A stretch of 64,000 nucleotides of DNA from Amorphophallus konjac. Lineage: Eukaryota > Streptophyta > Magnoliopsida > Alismatales > Araceae. Below the pieces are notes generated by a model. It did not search any database, was not told the origin of the DNA, and was given only the letters and a program-made list of their open reading frames with translations. The DNA is taken from NCBI GenBank assembly GCA_022559845.1, contig CM040128.1, positions 177,374,413-177,438,412 on the forward strand, given 5' to 3'. The position numbers were made by a program, and so were the translations under genes. Of the stretch, positions 45,744 through 57,575 are shown one piece after another (within the stretch, counting starts at the first letter, position 1; each line of letters opens with the position of its first letter).

Positions 45744-48604
45744 CGGGGGCCACTCTCCCAAACCTTCCTCATTATCGCCTCAATCCCACGGAACATGCTG
45801 AACTTCGGAGGCAAATAGAGGAATTCATTAGGAAGGGATTCATTCGCATTAGCAAAAGTCCATGTGCCGTCCCGGCCCTTCTAACTCCCAAGAAGGATGG
45901 GTCTTGGCGGATGTGTGTGGATAGCCGGGCTATTAATAAGATCACCGTCAAGTATTGGTTCCCCATCCCTAGGCTTGATGACATGCTTGATATGTTAGCC
46001 GGAGCCACCATTTTCTCCAAAATTGACCTTAAGAGTGGCTATCACCAAGTTAGAATAAGGCCCGGGGATGAGTGGAAAACGGCTTTCAAAACTAAAGATG
46101 GTCTCTTTGAATGGTTAGTCATGTCTTTTGGGATTTCAAATGCCCCAAGTACTTTCATGCGTCTTATGACAGAGGTCCTTAGGCCTTTCATTGGGATCTT
46201 TCTAGTGGTCTACTTTGATGATATACTCATCTACAGTCAATCCCAAGAGGCCCACCTTGACCACCTTAGGCAAGTTTGTACCGTCCTCCGACAAGAGAGC
46301 CTATTTGCCAACTTAGGAAAGTGCCACTTCATGACTACATCCATCACCTTCCTAGGATTTGTGGTGTCCACCAAAGGTGTCTCCATGGACCCCGACAAGG
46401 TCCAAGCTATTCTTGATTGGCCGGAACCCCACACCCTTCATGAGATCCGAAGTTTCCATGGATTGGAAACATTCTATAGGAGGTTTATTCGTGGATTTAG
46501 CACTATCACTGGCCCAATCACCGATTGTCTCAAGAAGGGGACTTTTGTGTGGACCAAATCAGCCTCTAAAGCCTTCCAAGAACTTAAGGAGAAGTTGACC
46601 CAAGCCCCTGTCCTATGCCTTCCCGATTTCTCTAAAGTCTTTGAAGTCACATGTGATGCATCCGGGATAGGGATAGGAGGGATCCTTAGTCAAGAGGGAC
46701 ACCCGGTAGCCTTCTTTAGTGAGAATCTATGTGATGCTAGGACAAGATACTCCACTTATGACAAGGAGTTCTATGCCGTGGTGCAGTCCCTCTGACATTG
46801 GAGGCACTACTTGTTGCCTAAAGAATTTGTCATCTTTTCCGACCATGAGGCCCTCAAATACCTCAACTCCCAACAAAAGCTAAATGCCCGACATGCCCGA
46901 TGGGTTGAGTTCATCCAATCCTACACTTTTATCATCAAACACAAAGTCGGGAGTGAGAATCGAGCGGCGGATGCCCTTAGTAGGAAAGTTTTCTTATTAT
47001 TCACTATCCAAGTGGAAGTGAGCGGATTTGATAGGATCAAGGATGAGTACCCTAGCTGCCCTGACTTTGGGCACATCTATACCACCTTGATCACCCATTC
47101 TAGCACGGAACATGAGGGATTTGTCTTAGAGGATGGGTTCCCTTTCAAGGGGCCCAAGCTTTGCATTCCACGGACCTCACTCCGTGATTTCTTGATTTGG
47201 GAATTACATGCTGGAGGGTTAGCCGATCATTTTGGGGTTCACAAGACCATTACCCTAGTTGAGGGTCAGTTTTATTGGCCAAGTCTCAAAAGAGATGTAG
47301 GTAAAATAGTGGGTCAATGTCGCACATGTGCTTCAGCCAAGCAGGTGAAGCAAAACACTAGCTTGTATACCCCACTTCCCATTCCCGACCGGCCATGGCA
47401 GGACTTAAGCATGGACTTTGTGCTAGGGCTACCCAAGACTCCTAGAAAGCATGACTCAATCTATGTGGTAGTTGATAGGTTTTCCAAGATGGCCCACTTC
47501 ATCCCATGCTCCAAGACCTCCGATGCCTCCCATGTGGCCCGATTATTCTTTGATGAGGTTGTCCATCTCCACGGGCTACCTAAGACCATAGTATCCGATA
47601 GGGATGTCAAATTCACTAGCTACTTTTGAAAAACTCTTTGGCACATGATGGGTACCCTCCTCAAATTCTCCACTACCTACCACCCCCAAACGGATGGCCA
47701 AACCGACGTTGTCAATCAGAGTCAAGGGAACCTTCTTAGGTGTCTTGTTGAGGATCGTCCCAGGAATTGGGATCTCATCTTACCACAGGCCGAGTTTGCA
47801 TATAACAACTCCATCAATTAGTCCATAGGAATGAGTCCATTCGAATCCGTGCATGGGTACAAGCCAAGAAAACCTTCCGACCTCATTCCCCTTCCCCAAC
47901 ATGATAGAGTGTCCATTTCGGTCGAGTCTTTTGCACAGCATATTAGAGAACTGCATAAGGAAATCCGCAAGCACATCAGCAAAAAGAATGAGGCTTATAA
48001 AAGGCTGGCTGACTCTCACCGGCGTCACCAAGAATTCCATATGGGTGACTTTGTGATGGTAAGGACGGAGAGGCTCTCCCCGGGAGCCATCTCCAAATTG
48101 AGGCCACGTGGGGCTGGTCCCTTCCAGGTCCTGAGGCGCATTGGTGCAAATGCCTATGAGTTAGATCTCCCTGAAGATTATGGAGTAAGTCTCACGTTCA
48201 ATGTCGCCGACCTAGTGCCATATAAGGGACCCACGGTGGTACCCAGTGCGGATGTTGAGCCTATTCCTTCCCTTGAGAGAGCACCCACCCGTGAGGAGAG
48301 ACCACCAGCCAAGAGAGCCCAGCGTGAACGTATTGATCGAATATTGGATGAATAAGTCACTACCACTCGGAGCAAGGTATACGAGCGCTATCTCGTCAGG
48401 TGGAAGGATCGGCTTCCTTCGGAGGATTTGTGGGTGAGTCGGGAGGATCTCCAGCAGTTGGATCCCGACCTTCTCGAGCAGTATCACAACCGGATGGACC
48501 CCGACTCGATGGAGTCGAGCTCTTCGCAGCCCAGGGGATTTGATGGAGGCATCACCCACAACTCCCTTTGGCTCGGGTCTTCTTCACACTCCGGTGGCGA
48601 TTGA
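45744..48604 (+). pseudogene. gag-pol: B gag-pol, second part (RT, RNase H, integrase, chromodomain)
   Basis: Continues B's frame after C. RT is readable with YFDDILIYS. RNase H runs to a TGA at 46793-46795 in place of an Arg codon. Integrase follows with its HHCC finger and catalytic region. A TGA at 47627 replaces the Trp of [12 protein letters not shown] near 47819 and a TAA at 48353 (Gln in the related copies) are further breaks. The chromodomain (YERYLVRWKDRLPSEDLWV) is readable after the last stop. The final stop at 48602 is 64 bases inside the 3' LTR. B thus needs several repairs to be active and is scored as dead. Confidence 0.9.
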
Positions 48605-50878
48605 GTCAGGCCTCACTCTATAAAGGCCCATTATCCATTTTGTGCTTTTCATTTGAGTCATTTTGATGTAATTTTCATTTTATTTGAGTCATATCCCTAG
48701 GTCTTATGCTTATTTCCCTAAGTTAGAGTATCATTATGTCATCTAGTTAGGCTATTGGGCCCAATTCATTGGGCTAGGCCCAAGGGCGCCCCTGCCCCTT
48801 CGGTTATTTGTCATTGAGTCTTTTGTCAGGGACTTATTGTAAAATGTTGGCTGCCTATATATAGGACCCCACTCCCCTCATTTGGAACTAATGAATCATT
48901 GAATGAAAATTGCCATTTTGAGTCCACATTGGAGAGATTCCATTAGTTAGGGTGAGAAGCCCTTGGGAGTGAATCCCTCTACCTCTCTCTCTATTTCTCT
49001 CTCTCTTCTCTCTTCCCCAAGTGGGGTTCGCCCCCCCCTCTCTCTCCTCCCCTCCCAACTACCTCTACCTCCCACCTACCATATTAAAGCCCCTCCACTT
49101 CCCATAGCTACCATTACTCCACCCCCCTAGTTCCAAGGTAGAATCTTCCCCATTCCAACAATATCTTCCCATTCCAACACAATCTCCCCTCTTCCCCACA
49201 CATTCTACCAGCTCCCAAGATCAATTTGAATTTGAAAATCCCTTCCCTCCAAGTTCTGGCCACCCCTCCCTCTATCCCCTTTAGTTTAGGTCGCCCCCAC
49301 CTCCCTCCATTCTCCACCCCTTGCACACCCCATCCCCCCTACCTCCAGCTGAAACCTGCGCCCCCTTCCTTCTTCCTTCATCTTCCTAACACCATTAGCA
49401 CCTCCACCCCTCCCACATACTTCTCCTTCCACCCCTATCACCCCTTTCAACACATACCTCCACCTTCTTCTTCTTTTCAAGTCATTGGTGGCCACATCAA
49501 GGTTGCAGCTGGCAGTCCAGAGAGTTACAGAAGAACCCGCAGCTTGCAGCAGTCACCACGACTTCTTCCCGGTGACTCTGAAGGCACAAGAGAAGTCCTC
49601 AGAAGCATCTGCCTGTCCTCTTCGCAATGGCAGTGGTTTCGTCCCCATCAGAGATCGGTGCTGCTCTGGAGGTCCATTCTCCCACGACTGCGCAGAGCTG
49701 CCCTTGCAGAGGGCCTAAGACGGAGAGAAAGCTTCACCACGCCAAACCTCGGAGAAATCAGGCCAAGAGGTCTTCTAAAGACTTCTTCCCCTTCCTCTCT
49801 ACTTTCCGAATCAAGAAGCGGAAATCCGTTCGACATCCTGCAGCAAAAGTTATCAATTTTCTTCCTCGGGTGTGCGGCTCTGCTTCCCCACAATCTGCAC
49901 CGACCTCTCCTAACTGTTCTGGGTCCCCTGGTCTTCTCCGGCATCTTTCAACTTCCCCGTCAGTTCTTCTGCAAAGAGGACTCGTCCACAGTTCCAGCGG
50001 TTCTGACGGCACCTGATTCGGAGTTCGGAAGCGGTCGGGGCATCCTCTTCTTCCTGCTGTTAGAAGCCTGAAGCTGCCAGTCCGAGAATCTGGTGCTCTG
50101 TTCAAACCTCCACCCAGACCAGCAGCGGCTCCAGAGAATTCAAAAAAATTCTGAGGTGTTCAATACCACTCCCTAAGAGTTTCCCACTAGTCCCGCCATC
50201 AGCAAAATTCCTTAGCAAGTTCTACAGCAGCAACACAGCCTATCTGTCCCTATTCGCAGAGAGCAGGCGGAATCGGTGTCTTCACTTCTTCATTGCTTTT
50301 AGCCCTAGTTTCCCCTCCATGCTTGGCCGGCTGAAGGCCCCTCCCTGTGCGGAGGTAGTTTTGGTTGTAATCCATTAACCCCCACCCCAAGGTCCACCTC
50401 CTGCGAGAGGTGTAGTGTTGTAATTTAGTTTGGACAGGTCAAGCTGCACCGCCGCGGCGGGTGGGGATCCACTCGCCTCCCCGCTCGCCCTCGTCTCCGA
50501 GCGAGACCGGTTTCTTCAAACCGGTCGAGTAAGTGCTCAAACCTTCACTCCATTTAGTTCTTATCTTTCAATATTAGTTCGTAGTTCCGCTGGCCGTGAG
50601 AGTGAGAGCTCGATCCTCAAGCCCGATGCCTTGAGTGATCACCGTGGGAGGAGTGTAACCGGTGCCTTCGGCACTTTGTCGGTCCCATTGAATTGGGCCT
50701 CCATCTCCCTTGGGTTTCAAACCTTGGCCTTGCTGGCCCTCTACCAGCAAGGGTCTCTTCCACTTGGCATCGCCAAGTCACCCCGGGCTTGGGTGAGCGA
50801 CGGGAGAGCGGTGGCCCAAATCGGCCCCTTTGATTGTGAATGTGCTTGCTTGCCTAAGTCCTAGGTTTTGTCGCATCA
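48541..50878 (+). repeat. B 3' LTR (2338 bp)
   Basis: Direct repeat of 31743-34083. It begins within the last codons of the polyprotein. TATA box at 48855-48865. The CT repeat after TATA is longer than in the partner. Confidence 0.95.
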
Positions 50879-53354
50879 AAGGACGGTCTCTATGAATGGC
50901 TTTTCATGACTTTTGGCCTTTCTAATGCGCCAAGCACCTTCATGCACTTCATGACCGAGGTCCTCCGGCCCTTCATTGGCATCTTTCTAGTTTTCTACTT
51001 TGACGACATCCTCATATATAGCCAATCCAAGGAAGCTCACCTCGATCACCTCAAACAAGTGTGCACCATTCTTAGGAAGGAGAGTCTCTTTGCTAACCCC
51101 AGGAAGTGTCATTTCTTGACCAATCAACTAGCCTTCCTAGGATTTATTGTCTCATCCCAAGGGATATCCATGGACCCCGAAAAGGTCCAAGCTATTCTTG
51201 AGTGGCCCAAGCCCAAGACCCTTCATGAGGCCCGAAGCTTTCACGGGCTAGCTACCTTCTATAGGAGATTCATCCATGGGTTTAGCACAATCACCGCTCC
51301 TATCACGGATTGCCTCAAGAAAGGCACCTTTGTGTGGACTAGGGCAGCCTCCAAAGCATTCCTAGAGCTCAAGGAAAAGATGACCCAAGCCCCGATCCTT
51401 TGCCTACCCGACTTCTCGAAAGTCTTCGAGGTCACTTGTGATGCATCCGGGGTAGGGATTGGGGGCATCCTCAGCCAAGAAGGTCACCCGGTAGCCTATT
51501 TTAGTGAGAAACTTTGTGAGCTAGGACTAGGTACTCCACATATGACAAAGAGCTTTATGCCGTGGTTCAATCCCTTCGGCATTGGAGGCACTATCTTCTA
51601 CCCAAGGAGTTTGTGATCTTCTCGGACCATGAGGCTTTGAAGTACCTCAACACCCAACAAAAGCTCAATGCCCGCCATGCCCGATGGGTAGAATACATTC
51701 AAGCTTACACCTTTGTCCTCAAGTACAAGATGGGTAGTGAGAACCGCGCCGCCGATGCGCTAAGTAGGCGGGTAGCCTTACTCTCCACCATCCAGGTGGA
51801 AGTAACCGGGTTTGAGAGAATCAAAAGGGAATATCCAAATTGCCCCGACTTTGGGACTCACTACAACACCCTTTCCACTCAGCCCCACAAGGAACATGAA
51901 GGGTTCATACTTCAAGAAGGGTATCTATTCAAGGGAGCTAGGCTTTGCATACCCCAGACTTCACTTCGGGACTTCTTAGTTTGGGAGTTACACAGTGGTG
52001 GCCTAGCTGGTCACTTTGGAGTCCAAAAGACCATAGAGTTAGTTGAGAGGCAATTCCATTGGCCTAGTCTCAAGAAGGATGTGGCCCACATTGTGGGACA
52101 ATGTCGCATTTGTGCCTCAGCCAAACAAGTGAAGCAAAATACTAGGCTTTACACACCCCTACCCATACCAGACCGACCTTGGGAGGATTTGAGCATGGAC
52201 TTCATCCTTGGCCTACCTAAGACCTTGCGCAAACAAGATTCCATCTTTGTAGTGGTGGACAGGTTCTCTAAAATGGCCCACTTTATCCCATGTTCCAAGA
52301 CCTCCGATGCTTCTAGGGTCGCCCAATTATTCTTTGATGAGGTGGTCCGACTCCATGGATTACCTAAGACTATTGTGTCTGATCGGGATGTGAAATTCAC
52401 CAGTTATTTTTGGAAGACTCTTTGGCACCTGATGGGAACCCTCCTCAAATTCTCCACTGCTTACCATCCTCAAACCGATGGCCAGACTGAGGTCGTCAAC
52501 CGAAGCCTTGGAACTTGCTCCGTTGCCTTGTAGGGGACCACCCTGGGAATTGGGATCTCCTCTTATCTCAGGCCGAGTTTGCCTACAATGATTCTGTCAA
52601 TAGGTCCATAGGCAAGAGTCCATTTGAGGTTGTACATGGTTATAGGCCTAGAAAACCTTCTGATCTTATTCCCCTTCCCCCACATACTAGAGTGTCAGTC
52701 TCAGCTGAGTCCTTTGCACAGCATATCAAAGAGTTGCATGATGACATCCGCAAGCATATAGGAAAGAGCAATGAGGCTTACAAAAGACGGGCAGATGCTC
52801 ATCGGCGCCACTGCGAGTTCCAAGTGGGAGATTCGGTGATGGTGAGGACGGAGCGGCTCCTTCCAGGGCCTGCCTCCAAGTTGAGGGCACGGGGTTCGGG
52901 ACCCTTTCGAGTTCTGAGATGACTTGGCAGTAATGCTTATAAGCTAGACCTACCTGAGGGTTTTGGGGTACACCCTACTTTCAATATGGCGGACCTGGTA
53001 CCCTACAAGGGCCCCGCGGTGGAACCCAGTGATGAGCTTGAGCCTTTACCCCACCTTGAGAGAGACACTCCCGGAGGGACTCCACTTTCTAGCTTGGGAG
53101 ACCGACGAGAGCAGATAGAGGCAATACCGGATGAGCAGAGTATCATTACTAGGCACAAGGTGTATCAGCGCTACCTGGTTAGGTGGAAGAACCGTCCCCC
53201 GATAGAGGATACATGGGTGAGTCGGGAGGATCTGCTGCGCTTGGACCCCGACATGCTGGAGCATTACGACAGCCAGGCGGACCCATACTCGATGGGGTCG
53301 AGTTCTCCCCACCCTGGGGGATTTGATGATGGCATCTCACGACACTCCCTCTAG
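50879..53354 (+). pseudogene. gag-pol: A gag-pol, second part (RT, RNase H, integrase, chromodomain)
   Basis: Resumes at KDGLYEWL after B. RT contains [10 protein letters not shown] one-base loss near 51519 (GAGCTAGG against GAGGCTAGG in C) shifts the RNase H frame, which reopens at 51562. Integrase is readable with its HHCC finger and catalytic region up to a one-base loss near 52513. A TGA at 52921 replaces an Arg codon in the GPF module. The chromodomain (YLVRWKNRPPIEDTWV) follows. The stop TAG at 53352-53354 lies 31 bases inside the 3' LTR, as in C. Confidence 0.9.
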
Positions 53355-55705
53355 CTCGGGTCGCCTGCACACTCTTGATGTGGACTGACTATGATCTACA
53401 CTTGTTATCTTCATTTCCTTAGTTTCATTTTATGTATTTTCCTTTTATTGAGTCCTATCTTTTGTATTTCCCTTTATTGAGTCATGTGGTTCTAGTCCAT
53501 TTCCCTTGTTATGCTTAATTGGGCCTTATTACCTTAGTTATGGGCCCATAGGATTGAGTCTAGGATATGCTCGGTCTTTTGTCTTATTGTCACGGACATT
53601 TTGGTCATGTAAAGAATGGTTGCCTATATATAGGCCCATCTCTCCTCATGTACTCAACTTTTGATGAATATTGCAATAGTATTTGCCACCTCCCTCTCAT
53701 TATCTCTCTCATCATCTCTCTCTCTCTCTTTCTTCAAGAAGGGGGCGAACCCCTCTCTCTCTCCTCCCCCTCCCAACCACTTCTAACCCCCACCTACCTC
53801 CATTAACTCCCCACAACTTCCCATAACCCCTCTTTACTCCACATCTAGTCCCAATAACCCTCCACCAATCTAAGCCCTACTTCCCAACCACCACCTACCC
53901 TCTCCACTTCCCTAAGCACCTCCCCACCTCCCCAAGGCAGAAGGCCCTCCTCCCTAGGCCCATTTTGAACTTCCCTCCCATCTCCCTTCCCCCAAACCAC
54001 CCTAGGTCGAACTCCATCTCCCTCCCAACAGCCAAGTTCGCCCCCCACCTCCTCTCCCACTCACCTTCTCTCTTGTGTCCCCATCTTCCCACCACCACCT
54101 CTTGCAGCTCCAGCCCTCTCTCCAGCCCATTTTCGCCCTCCCCACCTTCTTCTCCCAAGCCTTCACAACCCCTAACACCCCACAGCTCCCTCCCATAGCC
54201 ATTAGACACACCTCCCACCTCTTACTCTCTTGGCCATCCCCTTCCCCACACCCTCATCTTCTCCTCATTCTGTCCCTGTTTCAGGCAGCAGGGTTGCAGT
54301 GACTTGCAGAGGCAACCACGACCGGCTCTCAAAGATTCAGGTGGGAAGGCCTATATTTCTGGAATCGTCTGCGTGTTAGCTTTCCAACGGTGGTGGTCTC
54401 GCCGGCTTCCGAGGTCGGAGCTGTTCGTAGGAGCAGATCTCGTCCGACTGCGTTTGCTGTCCCTGTCTGAAGACCTGAAGCTGAAAGCAGAAGCCACCAC
54501 GGTCTGTACGGGAACGATCTGAGAGCCATTTTCGGAGGGCAGGAACTACGTCCAGCTAGCTTTCATCTCCAAGAAGAAGGACCTCAATCGGCCACCGGAG
54601 CTATCAGTTCTGATTTTCTTCGCCGGAGTGTGCAGACTGCTCTCTATGGTTCCAGGTTCGACCAGTCCCCACTTTTCTGGCGACCACTCTCTTCCCCGAC
54701 CTCGGATTGTGGCCCCGTCAATTTCTACTTGAAGCTACCCCGACCAAGATCGCGTCACCACCAGTTTCGTTCCAATTGGAATTCGGGAGCATCTGCAGTG
54801 CTTTCTGCAATTTGCTGCACCAGTCCTGCACCAGTCAGAGGCAGAACATTGCTGTCCTGCTCCAGTCGCCGGTCCGGTCAGCCCCGAGTTTTAGAGCTTC
54901 CCAAAAATTTGGACATCATCATCTGTCAGTTGGGAAACTTTTGACGCCAGTTTCGTCAAGTTTGGAGTTCCGTGGAGTCTATGGCAGCATCATCATCGAC
55001 ACCCTGTCCAGCGAACCTGAAGGCTGGCAGAATCGGCGGAGTTCGGAAAGTCGGGTTTCCTTTGCATAATTCCCCACCCCGCTTGGCCGGCTGAAGACCC
55101 CTCCCTGCGTGGAGGTAGTTTTGGATGTAATAAGCTTAATTCCCACCCCAAGATCACCCCTCCTGCGAGAGGCATAGTGCTGTACTCCTTTCACTTTCAG
55201 GTCAAGCGACACCGCCGCGGCGATCGGGTGTATACCCTCGCCTCCCGGCGCGCCCTCGTCTCCGAGCGGGATCGGTGTTTACACACCGATCAGGTGAGCA
55301 TCTGATACCATCCTTGATTGTCTCATTTCTGCAAATTTAGTATTTCTTTGTATGCCCGTCGGACGGTGAGTAGAGAGCCCGATCTTGTAAGCTACTTTGG
55401 GTGTGACCACCCCGGACCGGGAGAGAGTGCCACCCAAACCCTGCCCTGCGGCCCAGCCGCCCACGAAGTTAGGTAACCCAGATCCTTAGGGGTCAGCCAA
55501 AGCCCACTAAGTCACTTAGAGTCATTGGGTCTCACCTCGGACCCTCGCCATCATCCCCCGGCCCCTCCGGGTGATCGCGTGTGCCGTGAGAGTAAGCCGC
55601 TATTGTGAGAATCATTGGAGTGCTTGTATGCTTGCGGGTCTAGGTCCTAGGATCTTCAATTCATACTTAGTTCATACTTAGTCAACCTTGGGCTGTGCCA
55701 CATCA
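53324..55705 (+). repeat. A 3' LTR (2382 bp)
   Basis: TGATGATGGCATC...GTGCCACATCA, with an intact TATA box CCTATATATAGG near 53624-53635. It differs from the 5' LTR at visibly more sites than the C pair does. Confidence 0.95.
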
Positions 55706-55710
55706 ACTTG

Positions 55711-56218
55711 TCTTAAACGGCTTGGAAATTCACAACTTGCTCTTGCGGAAGGGAGAAGAACCAGTCCTGAGCCAGGCCTTCCAAAGACAGCCCATTCCAG
55801 GAGTGGAAGGATATGCAGGCCTGGAAGAAGCATGAGCATAAGGACCCATTGGGCTGACAACATAAGGAGAAGAAGAATGAGTCCCATTAGAAAAATAAGG
55901 CCCATTAGGAGAATGGAGCCCGTTAAGATGATGAGGCCCATTAATGAGAGAAGAAGGCCCATTAAGAGAAGGTGGCCCATTAGATGAATGAGTATTAGGA
56001 ATCAAGCTAGCCGCATGGGAAGAAGAAGGAGGCCCATGAAGATAGGAAGTCCCATTATGAGAAGAAGGCCCATTAAGATGATTTGCAATAAGACGTTGGG
56101 CCTGGGCCTGGTCCATTTGGCGAACAAGGCTTGATAAGTGGGCCATGAGATTATCCTGTTCCTCAGACGGGTTAGAGGGACCACTGGAAGATGGGCCCAC
56201 GTGGGAAGAGGATTCCAC
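55711..56218 (-). pseudogene. gag: D long frame, N-terminal piece
   Basis: The ATG at 56218 begins MESSSHVGPSSSGPSN, followed by LMAHLSSLVRQMDQAQAQ, which resembles the N-terminal helix of Tat-type Gag. Next comes a low-complexity run of SSNGPPSLNGPSS-like repeats. The frame drops out of phase before the A insertion at 55706, and the capsid part resumes at 26823 in another frame, so at least one small indel separates them. With the two downstream pieces the original product would have been about 1,100 residues. Confidence 0.6.
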
Positions 56219-57104
56219 GCGGGAATAGGAAGAAGATTGGGAGAAGAATGATACAAGGGGTTGGAATGATGCTCCATGAGGGAAAATGGAGACTTAATAA
56301 AAGGATATCAAGGAGAATACAAGTGGGGAAGTAAGGGCTTAATGGGCTTGAGAATAAAACACGGGGGGACTGACCCATTAATGCAAAGACGAATGGAGAA
56401 CAGATCACGGGACAATGGACTAGACAATAGACACACAAATGGACTAACTTAAGTTGGCCTAACAGCAACAAAATATGTGGATGATGAAAGAATGTAACAC
56501 AAAAACCACTAATGGGCTTGGACAAGCCCAAACAACACAAACAATGTGAGAGTTTTCACCCAAGTCACACAAGTTGATATGATGGGAAATATTTTAGGGA
56601 TTTTTTATAGACCTTTTAATGATTTGAATTAATACTAATTCCCATAAGATAGGAATCCTATGGGAATAAGGTCCAAACTTTGGATTGACTAAGGTTAATA
56701 CTCTCACACGTATGCAAAATGTAAGCCTAAGGGGTGGAAAGGTACAACCGGCCCGGCGTCCATGAGGGAATCCACGGCTCGCGGGGACTTATGGAGGTCC
56801 CGGATAAGATCACCTAGTCGACCCCAAGGAATATGGAGGCGAGAGGATCACTTACCAAGGTAGGAAATGCAGCTAAGATATGCAATGCATGGCCCTATGT
56901 GCACCGGAGTGCATGCAATTTCTAACATAAATCTAACAAATCAAGGTATGATGAACATATGCAAACATAACAATATGGATGCAAACAAGATGAACAATAT
57001 GACATGAAATGCTATCTAAACAAGGATATACACACCAAAATCGCAGCAAAGCATAAGCAAAGTGATGGGCACTAGATGTCCCACCGTGATCGCCAAAAAA
57101 GAGC
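56219..57104 (-). other. D leader and primer site
   Basis: Between the 5' LTR and gag. The minus strand reads GCTCTTTT, then TGGCGATCACGGTGGGAC at 57095-57078, the likely primer-binding site. It is not the tRNA-Met site of the other elements and the tRNA is not identified. The leader 57104 to about 56610 is a diverged inverted copy of G's leader (60029 to about 60730). No gene is seen. Confidence 0.6.
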
Positions 57105-57547
57105 TGATGATGTGAAAATGTGGAGCGTGGCATCACAAGTCACATAGGCAAACATGTGTGCATGAGTGATAGCGTAAGGCGCCAATCAAATGAACATCAT
57201 GAACATGTGACTATGAAAACATGGTAGCATGACCATATAGGAATGAAAAGGCAATAAAAGATATAGAAGAATATCGTGATCGCCACCAAGGAATGACAAC
57301 GTCAAAAGAATATGAAAGGCTATGTGCGTTGTGTACCTTGGAAAAAAGAGATGACCGCACTCAATATAAAGGACGCAGGGACTATGTGGATTACCTCTCC
57401 TCGCCTTCCAGTCGGCTAGAAGGTAACGGCCTCACTTTCTAGTCTTTCCTGCGAAACAAAGACAAAAGAAGAGGCAAAATCTATTAGAAAATGCTAAGTG
57501 TAAAAATCTGCCCAAGTGCATAAAGTAGCATGAAAGATTGAGGGCAA

Positions 57548-57575
57548 ACTTACCGGGGGAGGGTTTTTAACCCCT
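57548..57575 (-). promoter_or_regulatory. Hairpin plus GTAAGT donor-like site in D 5' LTR
   Basis: On the minus strand AGGGGTTAAAAACCCT, then CCCCCG|GTAAGT, a near-perfect plant 5' splice donor. The same layout is found in G (3404-3436). It could start a leader intron. No acceptor was assigned. Confidence 0.45.

Larger units (their letters stand above)
31743..50878 (+). mobile_element. Element B: chromovirus of a sister family, degenerate, contains C
   Basis: LTRs are 31743-34083 (2341 bp) and 48541-50878 (2338 bp). A perfect target duplication AAGGA lies at 31738-31742 and 50879-50883, inside A's RT coding sequence and in the same orientation as A. Without C it is about 9.8 kb. The LTR sequence differs from A and C, but the polyprotein has the same domain order. 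The LTRs differ at a few percent of sites with small indels, so B is older than C. Confidence 0.95.
26824..55705 (+). mobile_element. Element A: chromovirus, degenerate, contains B and C
   Basis: LTRs are 26824-29182 and 53324-55705. A perfect target duplication ACTTG lies at 26819-26823 and 55706-55710. It is inserted in D's Gag frame in the opposite orientation. Without B it is about 9.7 kb. It is the same family as C: LTR starts and ends and the polyprotein are alike throughout. The polyprotein is split by B at 31742 and carries several stops and frameshifts. Confidence 0.95.
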
